Shown one piece after another: positions 17,726 through 25,453 of a stretch of DNA of 64,000 nucleotides. The stretch's first letter is position 1. Every line of letters begins with the position of its first letter. Source of the DNA: Lentzea nigeriaca (GTDB lineage Bacteria; Actinomycetota; Actinomycetes; Mycobacteriales; Pseudonocardiaceae). The notes below the pieces were generated by a model, which worked only from the letters and a program-made list of their open reading frames with translations, was not told where the DNA came from and ran no database searches. Where the stretch lies: assembly GCF_016907955.1 (NCBI RefSeq), contig NZ_JAFBCX010000002.1, positions 372,001-436,000 on the forward strand, written 5' to 3'. Position numbers and translations under genes: made by a program.

Positions 17726-18008
17726 ACGCGGTCGCGGACGCCGCACCCGGCTTCCGCTGGCGGCTGCAGAGCGAGGCGGGCGACGCGACGGCGATCCGCG
17801 TCTTCGGCGACGCCCACCGCGGGCTCCTGCGTGGCAGACGTCAGTGGTTCCACCGTGCCCGGCCGAGGCGATGACGGCGCTGTGGTGGGTGCCGGCCGGC
17901 CACCGGCCTTCCGTGGCGGAGGCCGAGGAACGACTGGTGCATCTGCGCGCGCACGGTCCGTCATCTCATGTGTTCACGCTGAAGGAGACCTACTCGGCGG
18001 TCAATTGA
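17722..18008 (+). pseudogene. DUF3291 family protein, truncated and frameshifted
   Basis: Two blocks in different frames match successive parts of a DUF3291 protein. The first, 17722-17874, reads VNAVADAAPGFRWRLQ, GDATAIRVFGD, then AHRGLLRGRRQWFHR before stopping. The second, 17871-18008, reads MTALWWVPAGHRPSVAEAEE and LRAHGPSSHVFTL to a stop. The family's N-terminal strand is missing, about 20 residues are deleted between RVFGD and AHRGLL, and a frameshift separates RRQWFHR from ALWWVPAGHRP. Its host gene was probably swallowed by the 3' end of the proline-rich protein gene. Confidence 0.75.
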
Positions 18009-18069
18009 TCGATTTCCGCAGGGGCCGGAATATCTAGGCCAGCGGCCTCGTGCGAGTTAACGTTGGTGC

Positions 18070-18549
18070 ATGTCCGAAACAATGGATCGCCTGGCCGAGG
18101 CTGGCACGTTGGAGGAAGTCCAACGGATCGTGCGCACCACGGCCCGTTCCTCGCTGGCAGCGCACGGCGCGACGTTGGTGCTGCTCGACGGCGATCTCTG
18201 CTACTACGCGGACGAGGACTCGATGAGTCCGCTGTGGAAGGGCCAGCGCTTCCCGGCCGCGAACTGCATCAGCGGCTGGGCGATGTTGAACCGCCAAACC
18301 GTGGCGATCAGGGACATCCGCTTCGATTCGAGGATTCCTCAAGAAGCCTATCGGCCGACGTTCGTCCGCAGTTTGCTGATGGCACCCATTCTGCGCCCAG
18401 AACCAATCGGCGCCATCGGTTGTTACTGGGCCATTCCGCACGCCGCGACTCCCGCGGAGATCGAGCTGCTGGAATCTCTGGCCCTGGTCGCGGGGGAAGC
18501 TCTGGAACGCTTCCCGGAAGGTCTGCCCGCGAGGGGCTTCTTCAACTGA
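18070..18549 (+). CDS. GAF domain protein
   Basis: A 159-residue single-domain protein. The pattern from VQRIVRTTARSSLAAHGATLVLLDGD through YADEDSMSPLWKG, CISGWAMLNRQTVAIRDI and SLLMAPIL to GAIGCYWAIPH is a GAF fold, which binds small ligands or acts as a phosphorelay/light sensor. There is no output domain, so it probably works in trans. TAACGT six bases before the ATG suggests a leaderless mRNA. It overlaps the convergent monooxygenase gene by eight bases. Confidence 0.8.
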   Translation: MSETMDRLAEAGTLEEVQRIVRTTARSSLAAHGATLVLLDGDLCYYADEDSMSPLWKGQRFPAANCISGWAMLNRQTVAIRDIRFDSRIPQEAYRPTFVRSLLMAPILRPEPIGAIGCYWAIPHAATPAEIELLESLALVAGEALERFPEGLPARGFFN

Positions 18550-18838
18550 CGACGTGGAAGTGCCGCAGTGTGAGCGGCTGCTGCAGGTACTCGTCCTCGT
18601 CCGGGAACGTCACCGGATCGGTGCGCCAGTTCTCGCCGGCGTAACCCTCGAGCGACTGCTCGTCCCGCCACCGGCTCACGTACTGCACCCGCCGCGGGTC
18701 CTGCACGTCGACGACCACTTCGTGCCCGAGCAGGCCGTCGTACTTCTCGGGGAAGGTCCTGACGAGGTCCAGCACCCGCTCGACGAACTCCTGCTCCCGC
18801 CCCGGCTTCACGAGCGCTTCGGACACACGAGTCAGCAT
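18542..18838 (-). CDS. Antibiotic-biosynthesis-monooxygenase-type (ABM) small protein
   Basis: A 98-residue dimeric alpha-beta barrel protein: MLTRVSEALVKPGREQEFVE starts the ferredoxin-like fold and RVQYVSRWRDEQSLEGYAG is the conserved W-containing strand/helix. Members are cofactor-less monooxygenases or haem-degrading enzymes; the reaction here is not determinable. TACCAT seven bases before the ATG is a leaderless -10 candidate. The product is standalone, not fused to a larger enzyme. Confidence 0.75.
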   Translation of the reverse strand: MLTRVSEALVKPGREQEFVERVLDLVRTFPEKYDGLLGHEVVVDVQDPRRVQYVSRWRDEQSLEGYAGENWRTDPVTFPDEDEYLQQPLTLRHFHVVS

Positions 18839-18855
18839 GCGTCCGATGGTAGGTC

Positions 18856-19074
18856 TCAGCCGAGCTCTTCCTCGAAGATCTGGTCGACCTGCCGCGAAGC
18901 CCGCGACAAAACCTTGACCGAGGCCACGATCACGAGGAAGCCGGCGGCCACCGCGGCCGTCACCCAGCCCGACGTGAGCATGTAGACGATCGCCAGCGAC
19001 TGCAGGACCACGATGACCCTTGCTGTGTGCACGATCCACGACTTGTGCGCAGGTTTGGCGGCGACGGATTCCAT
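18856..19074 (-). CDS. Small membrane protein of unknown function
   Basis: A 72-residue protein with two hydrophobic segments (VIVVLQSLAIVYMLTSGWV and AAVAAGFLVIVASVKVL) and a short acidic C-terminus DQIFEEELG. GGGAG seven bases before ATG 19074 supports expression. It sits 17 bases upstream of the ABM gene on the same strand, so the two may form a unit. No family recognised. Confidence 0.6.
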   Translation of the reverse strand: MESVAAKPAHKSWIVHTARVIVVLQSLAIVYMLTSGWVTAAVAAGFLVIVASVKVLSRASRQVDQIFEEELG

Positions 19075-19299
19075 CACTGCATCTCCCGACTATTTCAATG
19101 AGTGCCGAACCACTGCCTACGTCGTTTGGATCTAGACAGCCGTTACGGGCCGTGAGTTGAATCTTCAACCCTCACCCGTATGGCTTAACGCCACAGACGA
19201 GTTCCGTATAGTTTGGTTCAGAACGGTGGCACTGCGTCATGGATCCACCGTGACCGCTGCGGCCCGCTCGTGTCGAGCCCCACCACACGATCGAGTGGC

Positions 19300-19836
19300 T
19301 TATCCGAACGATCGGTGACCTTTTCCGAGCCGGGCGGGACTTTCGGCATCGGCGACCAGCAACACCGGCCGGTGCGCGGACCTCGTCACCCCACGGCTGA
19401 CCGACCCCCGCATCATCCGAGCCAGCGACCGGTGCCGGTGCGTGCCCACCACGATCATCAGCGCCTGCTGCTCGTCAGCCACGGAGGCCAGCAACCGCAC
19501 CGGATTGCCGCTCCACGCGTGATAGGTCCAGGCACCCGGATGGTCGGCGAGCGCCTCCGCGACCTTCACGTGCAGGTGCTCAAGTGCCGCGCGCGCATGA
19601 CCCTCCCAGACCTCGGCATCCGAATCCGGATCGACGGGGTAGTCGCGCAGGTCGACGCCGTGCACCACGTGCAGGTCCGCGTGCAGACGGCGAGCGAGAT
19701 CAGCCGCGGTGCGCAGCGCGGCGAGGCTGGCGGCCTGATCGTCGAACCCGACCACCAGCACGGCGGCCCCGGCCGGCGCACCACTCTGACCGGTGGACAA
19801 CGTCACTCTTCGTTCTTGGGACTCTGTCACGCCCAC
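19300..19836 (-). CDS. Universal stress protein family
   Basis: A 178-residue single UspA domain. AVLVVGFDDQAASLAALRTA starts the fold and IVVGTHRHRSLARMMRGSVSRGVTRSAHRPVLLV is the G-x2-G-x9-G(S/T) ATP-binding region, with GT...R in place of the first glycine pair, so nucleotide binding is uncertain. GTG 19836 is preceded by GGAAGG at seven bases; GTG 19830 is nearly as good. Cytosolic stress adaptation is the family role. Confidence 0.75.
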   Translation of the reverse strand: MGVTESQERRVTLSTGQSGAPAGAAVLVVGFDDQAASLAALRTAADLARRLHADLHVVHGVDLRDYPVDPDSDAEVWEGHARAALEHLHVKVAEALADHPGAWTYHAWSGNPVRLLASVADEQQALMIVVGTHRHRSLARMMRGSVSRGVTRSAHRPVLLVADAESPARLGKGHRSFG

Positions 19837-19939
19837 CACACCGCCTTCCGCCGGTGCACGTGCTGTCGACCTACCAGACTGGCACGAACGGGAGTGGGAC
19901 GGCCAGATGAGCGTGTGGCGACCGATCACCGGAGAAAAC

Positions 19940-19985
19940 AAAAATCGGGCCGATTCCACTGCACCATGGAATCGGCCCGATTTTT
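19940..19985. terminator. Strong hairpin, probably the ancestral tRNA-Pro terminator
   Basis: A perfect 19-bp stem: AAAAATCGGGCCGATTCCA (19940-19958) pairs with TGGAATCGGCCCGATTTTT (19967-19985) across an eight-base loop. Both arms end in A/T runs, so it terminates in either direction. It directly abuts the displaced tRNA 3' end at 19987, which implies that before insertion it followed the tRNA-Pro gene. Confidence 0.93.
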
Positions 19986-19986
19986 A

Positions 19987-20025
<39 letters not shown>

Positions 20026-20172
20026 GAACTAAGTCCGGCGGCCTCGCTGATCTGCCGTGCCGCGCATACCTGCTGGTCAAGACATTGGTTGCCGTTGGTT
20101 TGAGTGGGTACCGAGAGCCCCCTTGTCGGAGGTTCTTCTCCCCGATTCTCCCAGGATCGCACACATCGTGGA

Positions 20173-21648
20173 TCAGTCGGCCGCCAGGACTATGGGAACC
20201 GGTACAAGTTGGAGCTGCTCGGCACCCCCATCGACTGACACCTTGCATGTGGTCCATCCAGCAGGCCAGTCCATGTCGGTAAATTGGTTTTGATCACTGT
20301 CGCGCACCGATGCTCCCGACATGATCGGCGGGACCGCAAACTGCGCGTCGCTGAACCGGGCGGTCCCGGTGAAGGTCGTGTCGCGGAACGAGGCGTCCCC
20401 GGTGAAGGTCGTGTCGCGGAACGAGGCGTCCCCGGTGAAGGTCATGTCGCTGAACCAGACGTCCCCGGTGAAGGTGGCGCCGTTGAACAAGGCGTCCCTG
20501 GTGAAGGTGGCGCCGTTGCACCAGGCGGTCGTGGTGAAGGTGGCGTCGAAGAACAAGGCGTCCCCGGTGAAGGTGGCATCGCTGAACAAGGCGTCCGCGA
20601 TGAAGGTGGCGCCGAGGAACCAGGCGTCCCTGGTGAAAGAGGCGCCGTTGAACCAGGCGCTCCTGGTGAAGGCGGCGTCGCTGAACGAGACGTCCCCGGT
20701 GAACGTGGCGTCGCTGAACGAGGCGTCCCCGGTGAAGGTCGTGTCGCGGAACAAGGCGTCCCCGGTGAAGGTCGTGTCGCGGAACGAGGCGTCCCCGGTG
20801 AAGGTCGCGCCGTTGAACCGGGTCGTGCGGGCCCTGCAGCCGACGAGATCGAAGTCGATGAGGTAGGCGCCGGTGAGGTCGAGGTCGATGTCGGCCCAAA
20901 AAGAGCGGACGGGACGTCGAGGGGTGTCACCCGGATGTAGGTGGCGGGCCAGGATGCGTTGGGCGGTAAGACGGACTTCGCGTTCCTGACGCCGGTCATC
21001 GTCCCGGATGACGGCCACAGATGGCGTAGCTGCCGCACGACGGGCGGCCGCCGCAGCGGCAGCGACACGACGGGCTGGTGTGGCTCGCAGCGACCCACCG
21101 ATCGCGCCTGGTTTGCGGATGCCCGTTTTTTCCGAGGGCGGCGTGTAAGGAGCGCGCAGATAAGCGCAGATCACGTTGACGACGGTCTGCCGGTGATCGG
21201 GGTTGTCCTGAGCGACTCGCTCCAGTGCATACATCGCGCCATGTCGCACGGCCGCCTTGTCAGACCCCAACTGTTCCACCGCTTTGACGTACAACTCAGT
21301 GAGGCGGCGTTCGGCGGCGTCGTGCTCGGTGGCCCACTGCCGCCGCCATGCAAGCACCAGGGTCATTACCGCACCGGTTCCTGCTCCGACCGCCAACGCT
21401 GTGCGGATCAGGTCCAGCCGCTCTGTTGATGAGGCGGTGTTCAACACCAGTACGAACACCAACACTGCCAGCGTGGTCATGACAATCACCGGCGCGACGA
21501 TCAACAGCAGCGCCCGCCAAGACGTTCCTGGCAACTCTCGTCGGTTCCGCCGCTGTGAGACCGGGCGACGTAGCCGCTCCTGGAAGCGTCGCAGACTGGA
21601 CTGAGCAGGTTCAGAGACGGTCACCCTTGTACGGTCGCTAAAGGTCAT
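20173..21648 (-). CDS. Membrane-anchored pentapeptide-like repeat protein
   Basis: A 491-residue protein. Two hydrophobic segments near residues 45-70 and 80-100 are followed by a helical region (RRLTELYVKAVEQLGSDKAAVRHGAMYALERVA) found in other actinobacterial membrane-anchored repeat proteins, then an Ala/Arg-rich linker, and 14 consecutive 11-residue repeats of TFTGDASFRDT type (Phe spaced 5 and 6), which should fold as a quadrilateral beta-helix. The tail ends in VPVPIVLAAD. ATG 21648 has GGAG only a few bases ahead; another start lies 12 codons upstream. Shares a promoter region with the XRE gene. Function unknown; some members protect topoisomerases, others act as scaffolds. Confidence 0.82.
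   Translation of the reverse strand: MTFSDRTRVTVSEPAQSSLRRFQERLRRPVSQRRNRRELPGTSWRALLLIVAPVIVMTTLAVLVFVLVLNTASSTERLDLIRTALAVGAGTGAVMTLVLAWRRQWATEHDAAERRLTELYVKAVEQLGSDKAAVRHGAMYALERVAQDNPDHRQTVVNVICAYLRAPYTPPSEKTGIRKPGAIGGSLRATPARRVAAAAAAARRAAATPSVAVIRDDDRRQEREVRLTAQRILARHLHPGDTPRRPVRSFWADIDLDLTGAYLIDFDLVGCRARTTRFNGATFTGDASFRDTTFTGDALFRDTTFTGDASFSDATFTGDVSFSDAAFTRSAWFNGASFTRDAWFLGATFIADALFSDATFTGDALFFDATFTTTAWCNGATFTRDALFNGATFTGDVWFSDMTFTGDASFRDTTFTGDASFRDTTFTGTARFSDAQFAVPPIMSGASVRDSDQNQFTDMDWPAGWTTCKVSVDGGAEQLQLVPVPIVLAAD
20344..20805. repeat. 14 tandem 33-bp coding repeats
   Basis: Fourteen in-frame copies of a 33-base unit encode 11 residues each within the repeat protein. The first three and last three units on the coding strand are nearly identical at DNA level, while central ones differ, for example TRSAWFNGA and TTTAWCNGA. 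Such arrays expand and contract by slippage, so copy number may vary between strains. There are no spacers and it is not a CRISPR. Confidence 0.9.
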
Positions 21649-21773
21649 CGCTCCGCTACAACTACAAGGTCGCCGCTGATGCACGCGTACCGAGTTGTCG
21701 GCGAGATCAGTTCCGCGGCTACCCTGGTGACAAGGCGTTTCCGGCGGTCGACACCAGCTACGGGGGTGCTGCT

Positions 21774-22964
21774 GTGACGAACCACGTGATGGACGGAGCG
21801 GGCCACCAACTGCGGCTGATCCGCAATGCCCGCAGAAAGTCGCTGACGGTCATCGCTCAACGCGCCGGCATCTCGGCCTCCTACCTTTCGCGGTTGGAGA
21901 ACGGGGAACGGGCGCTCGACCGCCGCTCGCTCGTCGTGGCGCTCGCGAACGCGTTGGAGGTGGCTCCGAGCGAGATCACAGGCGCCGCGCTGGCAGCGCC
22001 AGGCAGCTCGGACGAGGATCGATCGCTGAACGGCGTCCGGCTCGCACTGCTCGCGGTAAGCATGGGCGAGCCCGCAGGCGAGGTCGTGCCGATCGACGGT
22101 CTCCGAGTTCGCGTGACCGAGCTGCTGGACGATCAGAAGGATTGCAAGGCCGTCGAGGTCGGGCAGGCATTGCCCGGCTTGATCCGTGACCTGCACACCA
22201 CGCTGGGCGCCGGTCATGATGTCGCGACGTTGCTCAAGCTCCTTGCCTTGACGCACGTGCAAGGGACGCAAGCATGGTTGATGGATGTCGGAGCCAACCT
22301 CGATCTTGCCTGGCAGGCGGCGGCACTGGCCAAGGGTGCTGCTGAACAGGTGGACGATCGGCTGACCCTCGCCGTGAGCGCTTTCGGCACTGCTTTCGGG
22401 CTGATAGGCGCCGGTGCGTTCGACCTCGCTTCGCGGGCCGTGTCGACGGCCGATCCGGGCACGGCAACGCCCGAGTCGATGCACGCAGCAGGGATGCTCT
22501 CGCTCACCTCTTCGCTTGTTGCTGCGGCTCGTGGGAACGAATCCGAGCGATCGGCCGCGCTTGATCACGCCGCTGATCTCGCAGCTCACACAGGTGAAGG
22601 CAACGCGTTGTGGTTCGGGTTCGGCCCGAGCAACGTCGGCGTATGGCAGATGTCTGTGGCACTTGAAGCCGGTGAATACGCGGAGGCTGCGCGGATTGCC
22701 ACGACAGTCCATCCTGATGCGCTGCCCTCACCAACGCGGCGATCGGCGTACTTCCGGGAGTACGGCCGCGCGCTGGCGCACTTGCCGCGACGAACCAACG
22801 ATGCAGTGATGATGTTGCGGCGAGCCGAAGAGATCTCACCGACGCGGATTCACCGCCACCCGTTCATGCGGTCGGTCCTGGCTGAGCTTCTGACCAAAAC
22901 GAAGCGGGACAGCGTCGGCCGAGAGCTTCGAGGCATGGCCTACCGCGCTGGCCTGCACGTGTAA
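21774..22964 (+). CDS. XRE-family regulator with TPR-like C-terminal domain
   Basis: A 396-residue protein. An XRE helix-turn-helix occupies about residues 10-70 (LRLIRNARRKSLTVIAQRAG, then SASYLSRLENGERALDR), followed by helical repeats (LALTHVQGTQAWL, FGFGPSNVGVWQMSVALEAGEYAEAARIA) like those of other large actinobacterial XRE proteins. GGGGG seven bases before GTG 21774 supports the start. It is divergent from the repeat protein gene, so it probably controls it or the element. A weak hairpin (TTTGCC/GGCAAA, 22979-22995) follows the stop. Confidence 0.83.
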   Translation: MTNHVMDGAGHQLRLIRNARRKSLTVIAQRAGISASYLSRLENGERALDRRSLVVALANALEVAPSEITGAALAAPGSSDEDRSLNGVRLALLAVSMGEPAGEVVPIDGLRVRVTELLDDQKDCKAVEVGQALPGLIRDLHTTLGAGHDVATLLKLLALTHVQGTQAWLMDVGANLDLAWQAAALAKGAAEQVDDRLTLAVSAFGTAFGLIGAGAFDLASRAVSTADPGTATPESMHAAGMLSLTSSLVAAARGNESERSAALDHAADLAAHTGEGNALWFGFGPSNVGVWQMSVALEAGEYAEAARIATTVHPDALPSPTRRSAYFREYGRALAHLPRRTNDAVMMLRRAEEISPTRIHRHPFMRSVLAELLTKTKRDSVGRELRGMAYRAGLHV

Positions 22965-23027
22965 CCCGTTCGGGGGGCTTTGCCACACAGGCAAAAGATC
23001 GCGAGCCACCGTTCCTACGGTCCGAGC

Positions 23028-23075
23028 ATGCGGTTGATCACAAGTACGGATGGCATAGCGGTGGGTGGGTCATGA
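23028..23075 (+). CDS. Candidate 15-residue leader peptide
   Basis: ATG 23028 starts MRLITSTDGIAVGGS and its TGA overlaps the next ATG (ATGA at 23072). TACGGT lies about six bases upstream, giving a leaderless promoter, so ribosomes could reach the 121-residue gene by coupling. Short and unrecognised; may be chance. Confidence 0.3.
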   Translation: MRLITSTDGIAVGGS

Positions 23076-23437
23076 ACCCGCTCACCGACGCCCAGGCTGT
23101 GAAGCTCTTTCCCAGCCTCCAACACCTGATCCTCATCCGCGAGGCGGGTTGGAAGTTCCTTCCGGTCAAGAACCCGGGCGATCCCGATGCCGAACTCGAC
23201 GGCGCGAGGATTTGGCCGGCGGGATGGCGCGACTGCATCCGTGTCCGCGATGAGACCGACGCACTCGGCCTACGCATCCGCGTCCCCGCCGACAAGCACA
23301 CAGCGCCCTCGATCGTGTGGGAGCGAGGCGGCACCCTTGCTGAGGTCGTCCACGAGCTACTGACGCTTCCCTCGCCGGGCGCACCGCTCGCGCCAACGCT
23401 GGTCATCGGCGCGGTACCAAAGCTGTGGACGCCATAG
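23072..23437 (+). CDS. Hypothetical protein (121 residues)
   Basis: A soluble protein with no transmembrane segment. Visible blocks are LQHLILIREAGWKFLP, IWPAGWRDCIRVRD and a Pro/Leu-rich C-terminal region. I recognise no family. It lies 13 bases into the next small gene and 107 bases after the XRE regulator, inside the tRNA-Pro element, so the three likely share a role there. Confidence 0.6.
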   Translation: MNPLTDAQAVKLFPSLQHLILIREAGWKFLPVKNPGDPDAELDGARIWPAGWRDCIRVRDETDALGLRIRVPADKHTAPSIVWERGGTLAEVVHELLTLPSPGAPLAPTLVIGAVPKLWTP

Positions 23438-23619
23438 CTCAGCGCCAGTTCGGGGCAGGAGTCTTCCGTCCGCTCATGCATGTCATCGCCCCGGACGCGC
23501 CACGGATTCTCTTCAACGGGATACCACTGTGGTTCGCCGCGTGCGGCGCGGTTTGCGTGCCTGTTCCTCGATCTCCCGCAGACCGTCAGCGGTGCCCGAA
23601 ATGCACGGGACGCGATTGA
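23425..23619 (+). CDS. Small zinc-ribbon-like protein
   Basis: Sixty-four residues from GTG 23425, or 47 from ATG 23476. It holds CGAVCVP and RCPKC near the C-terminus, a likely CxxxC/CxxC zinc site, after LFNGIPLWFAACG. Such small ribbons often accompany XRE regulators in actinobacterial elements. The start is uncertain because neither has a clear ribosome site. Confidence 0.5.
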   Translation: MDAIAQRQFGAGVFRPLMHVIAPDAPRILFNGIPLWFAACGAVCVPVPRSPADRQRCPKCTGRD

Positions 23620-23769
23620 CAAGAGGTAAAGCCGAGGTGCCGAAGGATTTCCGGCCGACGACGCTCGAACGCGACATTGGGCGGCAGTTGGCCGGGTGGC
23701 GCAACGAGCGCGACGGGGGAGTTGTTCTCCCCAATTTCTCCCAAGGCGGCCTGAAAGGGCCCTGAAACA

Positions 23770-23814
23770 CACATCAGTCCCTGTCCACATCTACTGTGGA
23801 CAGGGACTGATGTG
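23770..23814. terminator. Hairpin at the element's tRNA-proximal end
   Basis: CACATCAGTCCCTGTCCAC (23770-23788) pairs perfectly with GTGGACAGGGACTGATGTG (23796-23814) around a seven-base loop. It lies just beyond the tRNA 3' end and replaces the tRNA's own terminator, which insertion moved to 19940-19985. Confidence 0.88.
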
Positions 23815-23825
23815 CATCTATCTAC

Positions 23826-23900
<75 letters not shown>

Positions 23901-23919
23901 GCTGGGAACGAGTAGAACT

Positions 23920-24873
23920 CTACATCATGTCCGCTCCAGCACCGAATCGGGCCCCCTCATTTCGCCCCTGACCAGGCGTAACGGGCCGCGGAACCAAGGT
24001 CAGGAGGGAAGCCTCCGGAGGGCAGCAGAACCGCACCGGCGCGTAAGGTGAAGTGCCCATCCCGGCGGACACGTTCATCCACATGTGCGAGCCCCACCGC
24101 GAAACGCCGCGGGCGCGACCGCGGTCCAGTTCGCAGTTGGTCACCAGGGCGCCGTAGAACGGCACGCGCAGTTGGCCGCCGTGGGTGTGGCCGGCCATCA
24201 CGAAGTCGTAGCCGTCGGCGGCGAACGGGTCGAGCACGCGCGGTTCGGGCGAGTGGGTGACTCCCAGGCGCAGGACGGCGTTGGGGTCGGGGGTGCCCGC
24301 GATGTCGGCGTAGCGGTCGCGTTTGAGGTGGGGGTCGTCGAGGCCCGCGCAGAAGATCGTCTGGCCGTTCACCGTCAGGGTGCGGCGCACGTGGGTCAGG
24401 TCTTCCCAGCCGCGCTCGACCATGCCGGCGCGGAGGTCGCGCCACGGCAGGGTCACGCCGTGGATGCGCTTGGTCTTGGAGGACGGCAGCAGGTAGCGCA
24501 CGGGGTTCTTGGGCCTCGGCGCGTAGTAGTCGTTGCTGCCGAAAACGAACACGCCCGGACGGTCGAGCAGCGGGCCGAGCGCGCGCAGTACGGCGGGGAC
24601 GGCGTCCTTGTGCGCGAGGTTGTCGCCCGTGTTGACGACCAGGTCGGGGTTCAGATCCGCGAGCGCCGCAATCCAGCGCTGCTTCGAGACCTGGTTCGGC
24701 GTCATGTGCAGGTCTGAGATGTGCAGCACACGAATCGGCTTGGCTCCCGGCGACAGAACCGGCACGGTGGCCGTGCGCAGGGTCCAGTGCCTTCTCTCGA
24801 TTCCCGCCGCGTACGCGACGGTTGCTGCGCCGAGTGCGGTCGTGGCGAGGAGTGCGCGGCCGAGCTTGTTCAC
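23920..24873 (-). CDS. Calcineurin-like metallophosphoesterase, Rv3683/YkuE-like
   Basis: A 317-residue phosphoesterase behind an N-terminal membrane anchor (about residues 5-24). Metal-binding blocks are ISDLHMTPNQ, NTGDNLAHKD, FGSNDYYAP, and GHTHGGQLRVP; the pattern of D-x-H, GD, GNxD (here GSND), H and GHTHGG is complete for a dinuclear centre. TACCCT six bases before GTG 24873 suggests a leaderless mRNA. In M. tuberculosis the orthologue adjoins ponA2; here three genes lie between. The natural substrate is unknown. Confidence 0.88.
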   Translation of the reverse strand: MNKLGRALLATTALGAATVAYAAGIERRHWTLRTATVPVLSPGAKPIRVLHISDLHMTPNQVSKQRWIAALADLNPDLVVNTGDNLAHKDAVPAVLRALGPLLDRPGVFVFGSNDYYAPRPKNPVRYLLPSSKTKRIHGVTLPWRDLRAGMVERGWEDLTHVRRTLTVNGQTIFCAGLDDPHLKRDRYADIAGTPDPNAVLRLGVTHSPEPRVLDPFAADGYDFVMAGHTHGGQLRVPFYGALVTNCELDRGRARGVSRWGSHMWMNVSAGMGTSPYAPVRFCCPPEASLLTLVPRPVTPGQGRNEGARFGAGADMM

Positions 24874-24941
24874 GTGTCAAGGGTACGGAAGAGGGTTAAC
24901 TCGATCGGCGCGGCATCCTGCGGGCGGTACCGTTCTGCGCC

Positions 24942-25412
24942 ATGGCGGAGTTGAAGACGCGGCTGCAGAACGACCTGACTGCGGCCATGAAGGCCAGGGA
25001 GACGGTCACGGCCGGTGCATTGCGCATGGCGCTCACGGCGGTCACGAACGAAGAGGTCGCGGGCAAGCAGGCTCGCGAGCTGAGTGACGACGAGGTCGTG
25101 AAGGTCCTCACGCGCGAGGCGAAGAAGCGCAAGGAGGCCGCGGAGGCGTTCGCCGGCGCCGGTCGTGCCGAGCAGGCGGAGCTCGAGCGCAAGGAGCTCG
25201 CCGTGCTGGAGGCCTACCTCCCCGCCCAGCTCGACGACGCCGAGCTGAAGTCCATTGTGGACAAGGCTGTCGAGGCCGTCGCCGCGCAGCTCGGTGAGAC
25301 GCCGGGGCCGAAGCAGATGGGCCAGGTCATGAAGGCCGTCAACGCCGAAGTCGCCGGACGTGCCGAGGGTGGCCGTGTCGCCGCCGCGGTGAAGGCCAAG
25401 CTCACGAACTGA
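24942..25412 (+). CDS. GatB/YqeY domain protein
   Basis: A 156-residue cytosolic protein with the YqeY helical bundle: LKTRLQNDLTAAMKAREttv start, EVVKVLTREAKKRKEAAEAF, and the conserved LPAQLDD and GETPGPKQMGQVMKAVNAEV tail. YqeY resembles the tail domain of the GatB amidotransferase subunit that contacts tRNA, but its role alone is unproven. TACCGT precedes the ATG by eight bases without a ribosome site (leaderless pattern). Confidence 0.92.
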   Translation: MAELKTRLQNDLTAAMKARETVTAGALRMALTAVTNEEVAGKQARELSDDEVVKVLTREAKKRKEAAEAFAGAGRAEQAELERKELAVLEAYLPAQLDDAELKSIVDKAVEAVAAQLGETPGPKQMGQVMKAVNAEVAGRAEGGRVAAAVKAKLTN

Positions 25413-25416
25413 CGAC

Positions 25417-25445
25417 GTGCCGCAGCGGCGAACCCGCTGCGGCAC
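25417..25445. terminator. Bidirectional hairpin between YqeY and HAD genes
   Basis: GTGCCGCAGCGG (25417-25428) pairs perfectly with CCGCTGCGGCAC (25434-25445) around a five-base loop, between two convergent genes. Confidence 0.88.
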
Positions 25446-25453
25446 CCCACTTT

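Noticed and set aside
20344..20805. CRISPR-like direct repeats
   Set aside because: The 33-bp units are contiguous with no spacers and encode in-frame protein repeats; no cas genes are near.
20026..23825. Integrase or excisionase inside the element
   Set aside because: No frame on either strand shows tyrosine- or serine-recombinase motifs (no R-H-R-Y or serine catalytic region).
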